DNA of 64,000 nucleotides from Coriobacteriia bacterium (GTDB lineage: Bacteria; Actinomycetota; Coriobacteriia; Coriobacteriales; Eggerthellaceae), in the NCBI GenBank assembly GCA_030530215.1, contig JAUMVJ010000002.1, forward strand, positions 156,504-220,503. The letters run 5' to 3'. The notes beneath the pieces are model-generated. The model saw only the letters and a list, made by a program, of their open reading frames with translations. It was not told the origin of the DNA and ran no database searches. This document shows, in pieces, positions 26,535-35,610 of this stretch; position 1 is the first letter of the stretch; every line of letters starts with the position of its first letter. A program made the translations under genes and the position numbers.

Positions 26535-29500
26535 TCATTTCGCTTCCTCGTCGTTGCCAATGGTCTTGGCGGCCTGTTCCTGCTGCTCTTTGAAACGGTC
26601 GGCCTGACGAAGCTCGGCAAGGTTTTCAGCGCTGCGCATCTCGGAGGTTTGCCCGTGGGTGAACTCGAGCCGGTAGGGCGCAATGTCGTTGCGCGAAAGC
26701 ACAAGCTTCATCTCGCGCTTCAAAGTGCGCTCAAGCTGGCCGCGGTCTTGCTCGTCGCAAGTTGCAACGATGCGAATGGTCATCGAGGAGTCGGTGAGAT
26801 CGATAACGCCCTTGTAGAAAGGACCATCGGTGATCATGGGAACCCTCTTGCGAATCTCGGGCAGCTCTTCGGCAAGCACGTTTTCAAGATGGGGCAGCGA
26901 TTCGCCGAGCGGCAAGATGATGTCGACGTTGGCGTAGGAGTCGAGCTTGGTCTTGTTCAAGACGTTCGAAATTCCGCTGTTGCGCAAAACCAGCACGTCG
27001 CCGCTGCCGTTCTTGATCTTTGTTGTGCGCACGCCGATTTCCATTACTGTGCCGGTTTGGCCGCCGACGGCGATGATGTCGCCCACGCGGAATTCGCCCT
27101 CGAAGATGATGAACAGTCCGTTCAGGATATCGGTGACAAGATCCTTTGCGCCAAAGCTCAAGGCAAGGGTAATGATGCCGGCGCTTGCGAGTAGGGTTGT
27201 CGTGTCGACGCCCAGAACTCCAAGGCACCAATACAGCATGAAGATGACCGTACCGTATTTAACGATGCTCGACAGCAGGCGACATATGGTCTCGCCATGC
27301 GCTCCCAAAACATCGGAAAGCAAGCGCAAAAGCCAGCGCAAGATGGCAGCTACGGTAAGCGCGACGCAGGCGTACATGACGGAGGCAGTGGCGGCAAATA
27401 CGTTGAGCCCGCGCTCCCAGCTGCCCGCAAGGATGTAGCTGATCACCGAGTTCTCGGGGAAGATGCTGTCTTTGAACACCACGGCGAAGCACACGATAAA
27501 CGCGGCTGCGCCCATGAACCAGCGGATGGTCGTCCCTAGCTTTTGCTCAGGTGACTTTTCGTGCCAGTTAAGCGACTGGGTAAGCCAGCGGCTCACGGCG
27601 CTTTCGCTCTTCTTTCGGCGGCCATCGGCCATGGTCACATCTATGACACGTGCGTCCTCGTTGCGCTCGCTTGCCGGCGACGGCGCGGTTTCGACGGAGC
27701 TTTCACGCTTGCGCTCGAACGCGAGCACCAGGAATATGAAAGCGAAGCAGATCGCAGCAAGTGCGGCGGTTGCCTCGGTGAGCGGGCCTCGCTCGCTCAT
27801 GAGTTCGCCTTCGTTGCCGGCGACGAAGAGGTAGTAGCCGTCAACCTCGGTGCAAGATGCAAAATACGTTTGGCCGGAAATGGTGATGTAGTCGGAATAA
27901 CCGTTTGCAAGCTGGGATTCTTTGATTCCAACTTCTGTTGCCTGCTTGCCCTGAACGTTGCTGTCGGGATAATAGGCTACTTCGCCACTGCTTTTGTCGA
28001 CGGCGAACGCGAAGCCCTCAGAGCCAACCTTGACGCCGTCGAGCACGCGGTCGATCTTCACGCTTGCGAGCAGGTTCTCAAGGCGCATGGGACGCACGGC
28101 AATTTGCACAAGGCCGTTGGCGTAACCGTCGGAGTCGTGCGTTGCCACGCCGATGAACTGTTGTGCTTCGCCGGTTGTATCGTTGGTGGTTACCGGCTGC
28201 ACGAGTTCTTCTTTTCCGCCAAGCAAAGCCCTGAAGGCGTAGGAGCTGTCGTTGGGGTCGGTTGAGAGGCTATAGCTCTTCTGGGGCGTGCTTGCCGAAA
28301 TAAGGTCGCCGTTTCCGTCAAGCACGTAGATGGCGGCAATCTGGAGTACATCGGCAAGTTCGCTCAACTTTTTCTTTGTAGCTAGCGAGGAATTCTTGTC
28401 GATGATGTAGGCGGCGGCGCGGCACTTGGAAAGGTAGCGCTCGCTGTATTGATCGCGCAGCGCGTCCGCTCGATCGTCCGCGCGTTGCAGCGTTTCGCTG
28501 ATCTGGCTTGCTCTTTCGCTGTTCGTTACCGATTGGCTCGAGAGGGCGAAGAGTGTTTGCATGTAGAAGCTCACGCCGATGACCACAAGGAAGCCGATGA
28601 GCGATAGGGCGAAAGCTTTTTTCCCGATGGAGCGGTTGTATCGGTAGGCGCCAAGCGTTCTGCCTTGCTGCTGCGTGGGGTCCTTTTCGTCGTCCCTGAT
28701 GACATAGACGCCGTAAAGGGCTACGGCCACCATGACCGCAAGGAAAGCGAAGAGGATGACGCCAACGGTGATGGTCCTGCTGGTGGCAAGATCGCTTTCA
28801 GGAACGGCAAACACGTAATAGGCGTCATCGATTTGCGAAACGCCGCAATATAGCTTCTCGCCGCCGATGGTTGCCCAGAAGTGGTTTCCATCGGAAAGGT
28901 CGCCCGCGTCGATGCCGGAGTCGATCGCGTCGCAGCCGATGAGATCTGAGTTCGGGTGATAGTTTATGAGATAGTCCTGCGCCGAGATTTCCATGACAAA
29001 GCCGTGGCCAAGAACCGACACGTTCTTCAGAACGCTCTCGCTCGAGCCCGTTTCCTCGATGAGTTCCCTTAGCTCGGTGGGGGATTGCTCGATGATGACC
29101 ATGGTGTTGTCATCGATCTTTGCGGCGTAGTATCGATCAAGCCAGTTTTGATCGGTAAGCTCGATTTCCACGGCATCCGAGGCGCCGCCCTTTTTAAGGC
29201 ATTTTTTCAGACTGTTGAAGCGCTGGTGGGTGAAGTCGGCTTTCGTGTCTTTCGCCTGCGCGATGATCTTGCCCTCGCGCGAGACGATCATGACGTTGTC
29301 GACTTCGAGGAGCTTTTGGTATTTCTTCATCTTCGAATTCGTCGACTTGAAGCCGGCGTTGTTGTTCGCCATGAAGGCCACGGTTTCGGCCTTGCTCTGG
29401 TAGATGGCGTCGAAGGTCTGCGTGTTCTGCTCGGTTTCATCGCTTGCATCTTTTAGGAGCTGCGGCAAGTTTTCCGCCTGCTGCGCGATTTCTTCGTCGC

Positions 29501-29616
29501 AGCGATCGAGGGTGAGCTGCTCCTGCATGCTGGAGAGTAGGAATCCCATTGCCAGCATGCAGACGATGACGGCGGCAACAAGCAGAAGAGTCTTCTTTTT
29601 TCAATCTGGTGGACAT
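26535..29616 (-). pseudogene. Double-Cache MscS-family mechanosensitive channel, frameshifted at the N-terminus
   Basis: From 29558 the frame is open for 1007 codons. The ATG with AGGA upstream (29616) is six bases after the upstream gene stop but is out of frame. Removing one A from the A6 run (29596-29601) joins it to give MSTRLKKK followed by a strong membrane helix, so a one-base insertion is likely. The protein has two extracytoplasmic Cache-like sensor regions (about 30-250 and 340-590), each bounded by membrane helices, then an MscS pore. The pore helix contains GIITLALSFGAKDLVTDILN, followed by GEFRVGDII and VLRNSGISN of the cytoplasmic beta and alpha/beta domains. It seems to be a channel gated or modulated by a ligand as well as tension. 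It forms an operon with the solute-binding protein upstream. Confidence 0.85.
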
Positions 29617-29622
29617 ATTTTC

Positions 29623-30459
29623 CTAGCTCCATTTTTCAATGAGATTGGCAATGGTTTTGTCGTCGAGCATGTTCGAGATTGCATCTTTCACGGGTTGGGA
29701 AAGATCCGAATCTTTGTTGGTTGCTACGGCGTAGTGCTGCGGGTCTATCGAGAAATCCTTTACGAGCATACGATCGTCGTTGGTATACGCTTTCGCAATC
29801 GCGCCATCGCAGGCCATCGCGTCGACTTTCCCGGATTCCAGGGCATCTGAGAGTTCTTTATAGCTTTCGAATTGAAGGAGGGTCCAGGTGTCGAACACGA
29901 CGTGCGTGTTGTCCTTGTTCGCCTTTACCTTTTTGCCTTCGGAAAAGCCTTTATCAATGAGGTATTGCGCAAGCTGGGGGGCGGTGTTTGCGCCCGATAC
30001 CGTGCCGAAGGTTGCACCGAAAAGCTTTTTCGTGCTGCTTATGAGCGAGCTTTTCTCGACCATGAGAATGATGGAATCGTCGTAATACGCATCGGAGAAG
30101 TCGAAGTTCTCCTTTCGCGAATCGGAAACCGAATAGCAAGCGATAAGGCAGTCAACCTCGCCGTTTAGCAGGGTTTCCTTGCGCGTTTCGGGGGTGACTT
30201 GGGTATAGACGACATCTTTGTAGCCGAGGCGTTTTGCAAGCTCTTCGGCGATGTCTATCTCGAGCCCGTAGTATTTGTTGTTCTTTTCGTTGTACGAACC
30301 GAAGCCTGCCACGTCGCCGCGTACGCCAATGCGCAGGGTGCCCGTGCTTTGCTGCTGGCTGCTGGAACAGCCCGTAAGCGAAGTGAGGACAATCGCCGCT
30401 GCGGCAGTCGCCCCAAGGGAAATGGCCTCGCGACGAGAAAAATACATTGGTGCAGGCAT
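29623..30459 (-). CDS. Family 3 extracellular solute-binding lipoprotein
   Basis: About 278 residues. The signal sequence has SRREAIS (Tat-like) and lipobox LTGC followed by SSSQQQ, so it should be an exported lipoprotein anchored outside the membrane. The mature part is a periplasmic-binding-protein family 3 domain: LRIGVRGDVAGFGSYNEK, GLEIDIAEELAKRLGY, NGEVDCLIACYSVSDSRKEN and GTVSGANTAPQLAQYL. ATG 30459 is preferred because AAGGA is well placed; an ATG at 30477 has none. No ABC permease or ATPase is nearby. Instead, the next gene, six bases on, encodes the Cache-MscS channel, so it may deliver a ligand to that protein. Amino-acid-like ligands are typical of the family. Stop is TAG. Confidence 0.9.
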   Translation of the reverse strand: MPAPMYFSRREAISLGATAAAAIVLTSLTGCSSSQQQSTGTLRIGVRGDVAGFGSYNEKNNKYYGLEIDIAEELAKRLGYKDVVYTQVTPETRKETLLNGEVDCLIACYSVSDSRKENFDFSDAYYDDSIILMVEKSSLISSTKKLFGATFGTVSGANTAPQLAQYLIDKGFSEGKKVKANKDNTHVVFDTWTLLQFESYKELSDALESGKVDAMACDGAIAKAYTNDDRMLVKDFSIDPQHYAVATNKDSDLSQPVKDAISNMLDDKTIANLIEKWS

Positions 30460-30684
30460 GGCTTTGTCCTTATCCATTTAAAGGTAATGCTGGAAAATTA
30501 TAGTATAGCCAGATTTCTTCGTGCGAGTCCTGCTTTTGCAGGAGCAAGTCTACGCTTAAGGGCGCGATGTGGGCGGCTTGCACGTTCTCCACTGCACACG
30601 TTGCTTATCGAGCTTTTGCGCGTGGAAAAGCAGTGCTTCTGCTTGCATGCCGTCGTCAGCTGATTGCTAGGTCGTATCATTCTC

Positions 30685-31662
30685 ATGTGTACGCTGGGTT
30701 CGCTGAAAGGGCTTGAGGCTGTGGTTAAGACGGATGTCGATCTTCAAGATGAAAGTGCACGCTACGAGTCCATGCACGCGCCCAATCCCAAGGTGGAAGA
30801 CCCGTTTCCCGTTCTTGTTCTGGATGTGCACGACGGCGTGAGCACTCCGCCGCGTCTTGGCTTTAAGAGAGTCCATTGGCACGATGACTTGCAGTTTTTG
30901 GTTGTTACCCAAGGTTGTGTCACTGTTGACTGCGCTGGCGAGCATTTTCTTTGCCGCGAGGGGCACGGGGCGTTCTTCAACTCTGGCGTTCCGCATCGCG
31001 TTGTGAACATGAGGGGCTCTGCATACATGAGCTTCGTCTTCCCGGATAAACTGCTCAGGTTTTTCCCGGGGAGTGACATGGCTGTTTTTGGTGTGGGCCC
31101 GTTCGTTGGCGCCCAAGCCCAGGCGACCATGCATTTCGATTTGTCTGCTCCCTGGCATGGGGAGCTTGTTGAGCAGCTCATGCTCGCTCGGGACATTCTT
31201 GCATGCGACGGCACCTCTGGAATTGAGCGCTACAAGGCTTGTGTCCATCTGCTTATGGCTTGGTCGGTCTACATCTCGAATGTGAAGCAGAGCCTGCCTT
31301 CGCGTGCTGAGCGTGCAAGCGATGAGCGTATGAAAGCCTTCATGGCTTTTATCGAGGAAAACTACGGGCGTGACATCAGCTTGGAGGACATCGCCTGCGC
31401 GGGTAATGTGAGCAAGGCCGAATGCGCGCGTTGTTTTAAGAGGCTTGTTCAAACAACGCCGTATGCGTATCTGCTTAACTACAGAATCTATAAAGCGATG
31501 GAGCTGATACGGACGACCAAGCTCGGCGCGGGCGCCATAGCAACGGCAGTTGGGTTTGGCAGCCCCAGTCATTTTTCCACTGCGTTCAAAAAAGTCAGCG
31601 GCGTGACCCCGAAGGAGTATATGATGCTGGCGCGTGCCCAAGTAGAAGGCGCCGAGGCGTGA
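30685..31662 (+). CDS. AraC family transcriptional regulator
   Basis: About 325 residues. The N-terminal cupin-like sensing domain (around 50-130) shows RVHWHDDLQFLVVTQG and HGAFFNSGVPHRV. The C-terminal 100 residues have two helix-turn-helices: ISLEDIACAGNVSKAECARC and GAGAIATAVGFGSPSHFSTA, ending in KVSGVTPKEYM. The start is uncertain: ATG 30685 is used, but TTG 30664 and an internal GTG near 30721 are possible, and none has a strong ribosome site. It precedes an MFS transporter gene on the same strand by about 130 bases and may control it. Confidence 0.9.
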   Translation: MCTLGSLKGLEAVVKTDVDLQDESARYESMHAPNPKVEDPFPVLVLDVHDGVSTPPRLGFKRVHWHDDLQFLVVTQGCVTVDCAGEHFLCREGHGAFFNSGVPHRVVNMRGSAYMSFVFPDKLLRFFPGSDMAVFGVGPFVGAQAQATMHFDLSAPWHGELVEQLMLARDILACDGTSGIERYKACVHLLMAWSVYISNVKQSLPSRAERASDERMKAFMAFIEENYGRDISLEDIACAGNVSKAECARCFKRLVQTTPYAYLLNYRIYKAMELIRTTKLGAGAIATAVGFGSPSHFSTAFKKVSGVTPKEYMMLARAQVEGAEA

Positions 31663-31792
31663 GCTCTAGAGAGACCTTGCACGCAATTTGACGATATTTT
31701 GAAAACATCTGAATATATATGTGAAGATTGAATCGCCTTTACGGAATATCATGCGCAATATCTAAACGATTGTGAAAGGGCGTATTGCGCAG

Positions 31793-32971
31793 ATGAAAGA
31801 CGAAGAATCGCTTGATGCCGGCGGGGACAAGCTCGCGAATTGCCTTACCAGCTTGGGACACATATGCTCCGATATCAATCAGGGCGCGATTTCCGCGATT
31901 CTGCCTTTTTTGGTGGTTGCGTACGGGTACGACTATGCATCCGTCGCGATGGTGGTGTTCGCCTCGAACGTGGTGTCAGCGGTTATCCAGCCGCTCTTCG
32001 GCATCATCGGCGACAAGCGCCCGTGCCCGTGGTTCATGGCCCTGGGCGTTTTCTTGGCGGGCTTGGGCATGACGCTTATCGGCTTCGTTGGGAATTACTG
32101 GCTCATCTTGGCGAGCGCGGTGCTCTCCGGCGTCGGCGTCGCCATGTTCCACCCGGAAGGAGGTCGGCTTTCCAACTTGGCCGCGGGAGCGCGCAAGGCC
32201 AACGGGATGAGCATCTTTGCCGTGGGCGGTAATGTGGGCTTCTTCGTGGGTCCGCTGCTCACCGCTGTGTTTCTTTCGGCCTTTGGCATGAAGGGGACGC
32301 TCGTGTTCGTGTTTCCAGCCACCGCTTGCGCTTTGGTGCTGTTAACGTTCAACCGGCGCTTCAAGGCTTTGGGCGTCGCCAGCGCAGCTCGCAGGGATGC
32401 GCCTGGCGGCAAAGAGCATTGGGGGAGGTTCGTAGGCGTCATGGGTATTCTTGGCGGGCGCTCCATCATCGAGTACGGCATGCTCGCCTTCATTCCATTG
32501 TTCATCATGGGCGTTATGGAGCAAAGCCAGGCTGTGAGCTCCGCCACGCTCTCGTTCTTTGCTATCTGCTGCGCAGCGGCCACGTTTTTATCGGGCCGCG
32601 TGTCGGAGCGCGTAGGGACTCACAAGCTTATGATCGCATGCTTGGCGCTCACCGCGCTCATGCTCTGCATGTTCGCTTTCAACCGCTCCTTCATCGCGGC
32701 CGTCCTGCTCGTCGGCCTGCTTGCTGTGGCGACCGCCCTTTTCTACCCCAGCACCGTTGCCTTGGGCATGAGCTACGTGCCGCGCCATATAGGTACAGCA
32801 AGCGGCTTGTCTTATGGCGTGGTTGTGGCCGTCGGCGGCATCGCGGAGCCGTTTTTGGGCATGGCTGGTGACGCCGTGGGGCTTATCCCGGCTATGTTGA
32901 TCTTGGCGGCAATCTCCCTGCTGAGCATGTTGGGTGGCGTGGCATTGCTCGCGATCGACCGGCGGGATTAG
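31793..32971 (+). CDS. MFS transporter, fosmidomycin-resistance (Fsr) type
   Basis: About 392 residues with roughly twelve hydrophobic segments. The first helix has the Fsr-family pattern SLGHICSDINQGAISAILPF, followed by VSAVIQPLFGIIGDKR and VSGVG-like ASAVLSGVGVAMFHPEGGR, typical of this group of drug or metabolite exporters. ATG 31793 is preferred; a GTG at 31772 lacks a ribosome site. It follows the AraC gene and may be its target. Substrate unknown. Confidence 0.9.
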   Translation: MKDEESLDAGGDKLANCLTSLGHICSDINQGAISAILPFLVVAYGYDYASVAMVVFASNVVSAVIQPLFGIIGDKRPCPWFMALGVFLAGLGMTLIGFVGNYWLILASAVLSGVGVAMFHPEGGRLSNLAAGARKANGMSIFAVGGNVGFFVGPLLTAVFLSAFGMKGTLVFVFPATACALVLLTFNRRFKALGVASAARRDAPGGKEHWGRFVGVMGILGGRSIIEYGMLAFIPLFIMGVMEQSQAVSSATLSFFAICCAAATFLSGRVSERVGTHKLMIACLALTALMLCMFAFNRSFIAAVLLVGLLAVATALFYPSTVALGMSYVPRHIGTASGLSYGVVVAVGGIAEPFLGMAGDAVGLIPAMLILAAISLLSMLGGVALLAIDRRD

Positions 32972-33028
32972 GCTAACGAACCGCTGCAGGGCGAACATAT
33001 TCGCCCTGCGCAACGCATACGACGATCC

Positions 33029-34918
33029 TTATCGCCTGGCCCACTTGAGCAAGAATGCCGAGTTCACGATGACGAACACGCTGCCGCAGTTGTGCACGAG
33101 CGCGCCGGAAACCGGGTCGAGCACGGCGATGAAGGCCAAGATGATGGCCGTGAAGTTGAGCAGCATGGAAAAGGTGAGATTCGCCTTGATCACGCGCATC
33201 ATGTGCTGGGCGAGCATGAGCAGGTGGGGAAGCTCAGAGATTCCCCCGTTCACGATGGCGATGTCGGCGGTCTCGATGGCAATATCGCTGCCCACACCGC
33301 CTACGGCCACGCCTACGTAGGCGCGTTTGAGCGCGGGTGCGTCGTTGATGCCGTCGCCCACCATGGCGCATTTCGTGCCATTTTTCTCGCAACTCTCGAT
33401 AAAGCGCATCTTGTTCTCGGGCTTGCACGAGGAAACGACTTCCTCGATTCCCACCATGCCAGCGACGGTTTTTGCGGCAGCTTGGTTGTCTCCTGTGAGC
33501 AGGACGGGGGAGGCCCCAGCTTCCTGCAGGGAACGAACCGTGTGGCGCGATTCTTGCCGCACGGTGTCTGCGAGTGCCACCACGCCGGCTGCCTTGCTGT
33601 CAACGGCGACAAAGGTGAGCGTTTTGCCGGAGCCGCGTAGGGCATCGAGCCCGCAGCTAGCCCAGCTTTCTGGATTGAGGTCGAGCTGCGTCATGAGTGC
33701 CTCGTTGCCTACGGCTACGTGCGAGCCGTTCACCTGAGCGATAACGCCCAGGCCGGGCTTCATTTCGAAGGCACTGGGTTCCGTTGCCGCGACGCCTGCG
33801 GTCTTGGCGTCGCGGACGATGGCTTTGCCCAATGGGTGCTCGCTGCGCAGCTCTGCGGACGCCACCAAGGCGAAGAGTTCATCACGGGAAAGCTCGCATG
33901 CAGCGCAGGGCGCCACAGCCGCCACGCGCGGTTCGCCCTTTGTGATGGTGCCCGTTTTGTCGAATGCGATGCGTTTGACCTTGGCCAGGCGCTCAAGGGC
34001 GTCGCCCTCCTTTACCAGGAAGCCGTGCTTGGTGGCGTTGCCTATGGCGGCGACGATGGCCGTGGGCGTGGCCAGTACCAGCGAGCACGGGCAGAAAACC
34101 ACGAGCACGGTCACCGCGCGAAGAATCTCGCCTGTTACCAGGAATACGCCGGCGGCGGAGGCGAGCGCGCCTACCACGATCCATGTGGCCCAACGGTCGG
34201 CTAGGCGCACGATCTTGGCCTTGCCGGCGTCGGCGCTTTGCACCAGGCGCGCCATGCGCTGGATGGAGCTGTCGGCGCCTACGCGCGTTGCGCGCACGTC
34301 GATGGTGCCGAATTGGTTGGTGGTACCGGATGAGACCTCGCAACCAGCTTGTTTGTCCACGGGCATGGGTTCGCCGGTGACAGCGGATTCGTCGATGCTT
34401 GTGGAACCGGAGACCACTACGCCGTCGACGGGCACCGTCTCGCCGGGCAGCACGCGCACCACTTGGTTAAGCGCTACGTCGTCCGCGGCGATCTCTTTCT
34501 CGCTGCCGTCGTCCAACAGCACACGTGCCGTGCGGGGCGTGAGTTCCACCAGCTTTTGGATGCCGCGCTGGGCGCGGGCAACAGTGAGCTCTTCCAGCAA
34601 GCCGCCCAGCTGCATGATCACGGCAACCTCGCCGGCAGCGAAGAACTGGCCTATTGCCAGCGATGCGATGAGCGCGATGCTCACTAAGAGGTCGGCCTTG
34701 ATGTCGAATTCCGTTACTAGGGCGATAAAAGCCTCGATCACGATGGGCACGCCGCACAGCAGTATGGCAATCCAGGCTGGGTCTACCGGCAGATTGGGCA
34801 CGAGGAAGCTCAAAACCAGGGCAATCGCGCTGACAGCGATGAACGTGATGTTTTTCTTTGCGCCGCCCCACTCAAGCAGCTTTTCCAATGGTTCGAATAG
34901 CGGCTTTAAGCTTTCCAC
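33029..34918 (-). CDS. Heavy-metal-translocating P1B-type ATPase
   Basis: 629 residues without an N-terminal metal-binding (HMA) domain. Order: two leading membrane helices, further helices, actuator domain with TGEPMP (181-186), transport motif CPC (276-278), phosphorylation site D320 in DKTGT, the HP motif in RSEHPLG, MVGDGINDAPAL in the P domain, and two final helices with NCGS. The CPC motif with VLATPT places it among Cd/Zn/Pb or Cu exporters, and I cannot pick the metal. The start is GTG 34918 with AGAGGAT upstream. It is divergent from a TetR gene, with a 12-base palindromic operator between them, so metal-induced derepression is likely. Confidence 0.93.
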   Translation of the reverse strand: MESLKPLFEPLEKLLEWGGAKKNITFIAVSAIALVLSFLVPNLPVDPAWIAILLCGVPIVIEAFIALVTEFDIKADLLVSIALIASLAIGQFFAAGEVAVIMQLGGLLEELTVARAQRGIQKLVELTPRTARVLLDDGSEKEIAADDVALNQVVRVLPGETVPVDGVVVSGSTSIDESAVTGEPMPVDKQAGCEVSSGTTNQFGTIDVRATRVGADSSIQRMARLVQSADAGKAKIVRLADRWATWIVVGALASAAGVFLVTGEILRAVTVLVVFCPCSLVLATPTAIVAAIGNATKHGFLVKEGDALERLAKVKRIAFDKTGTITKGEPRVAAVAPCAACELSRDELFALVASAELRSEHPLGKAIVRDAKTAGVAATEPSAFEMKPGLGVIAQVNGSHVAVGNEALMTQLDLNPESWASCGLDALRGSGKTLTFVAVDSKAAGVVALADTVRQESRHTVRSLQEAGASPVLLTGDNQAAAKTVAGMVGIEEVVSSCKPENKMRFIESCEKNGTKCAMVGDGINDAPALKRAYVGVAVGGVGSDIAIETADIAIVNGGISELPHLLMLAQHMMRVIKANLTFSMLLNFTAIILAFIAVLDPVSGALVHNCGSVFVIVNSAFLLKWARR

Positions 34919-34948
34919 TTATATCCTCTTTCATTACATATGTTTCAA

Positions 34949-34988
34949 TACCGAACACTGTGTTAGGTATAATGCTCAGTGTTCGGTA
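34949..34988. promoter_or_regulatory. TetR-type operator overlapping a TATAAT promoter
   Basis: Perfect 12-base arms TACCGAACACTG (34949-34960) and CAGTGTTCGGTA (34977-34988) flank a 16-base spacer holding TATAAT (34968-34973). A further half-site TACCGAACA lies at 35021-35029. Position between the divergent ATPase and TetR genes suggests repression by TetR binding across the -10 box. Confidence 0.75.
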
Positions 34989-35061
34989 GAGACAACAGGC
35001 AAGCTGTGCTTCGTGGAAGTTACCGAACATATTTGCTCGATTGTGCGAAAGGGGACAGATC

Positions 35062-35610
35062 GTGGACCGCCGTCAGAGAAAAACGCGCAAGGCCATTTAC
35101 GATGCGTTTGAGGCGCTTATGGCGAGCGAGCATTACAGCGCGGTCACGGTGGCGCAGATCATCGATCGGGCGGACATTGGCCGCTCGACTTTCTATGCGC
35201 ATTTCGAGACCAAGGACGATCTTCTGCGTGAGATGTGTCGCGAGATGTTTGATCACATCTTCGAGGGCGTGAACGAGTATTGCGTCACACATCCAGGATT
35301 GGCGACGGAAAGTCTTGAAGGCAAGTTGGCGCACCTGCTCTATCACATGCGTGATACGCACAGCGGCGTGTGCGGCAAGCTTGTGCGCGAGGGCGAGCCG
35401 TTCTTTACCCGGTACTTTGAGAGCCAGCTCAACGTGCTGTTTGAGAAAAGCGGCCCCAAGCCGCCCAAGGGCATGCCCGCGAGCCTGATGCGTGTGTTGT
35501 GCGTAAGCTCGTTTTCGCACACGGTATCTTGGTGGTTCGACTGTGGTGCGAACGACGCCCCGGAGCAAGTAGCGGCCTGGTACGCGCAGGGTATGGGACT
35601 ACATGCGTAA
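35062..35610 (+). CDS. TetR/AcrR family transcriptional regulator
   Basis: 182 residues beginning at GTG 35062, which has AAGGGG seven bases upstream; a longer reading would begin at TTG 35041 without support. The helix-turn-helix is VTVAQIIDRADIGRSTFYAH, followed by FETKDDLL, the typical TetR pattern, and the C-terminal domain is of the TetR_C type often found in small-molecule sensors. It is divergent from the metal ATPase with a palindromic operator between them, and its 3' end overlaps the convergent NhaC gene by twelve bases. Confidence 0.9.
   Translation: MDRRQRKTRKAIYDAFEALMASEHYSAVTVAQIIDRADIGRSTFYAHFETKDDLLREMCREMFDHIFEGVNEYCVTHPGLATESLEGKLAHLLYHMRDTHSGVCGKLVREGEPFFTRYFESQLNVLFEKSGPKPPKGMPASLMRVLCVSSFSHTVSWWFDCGANDAPEQVAAWYAQGMGLHA

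Noticed and set aside
34880..34905. tRNA-like GGTTCGAAT sequence
   Set aside because: It is inside the P-type ATPase coding region and no cloverleaf can be built around it.
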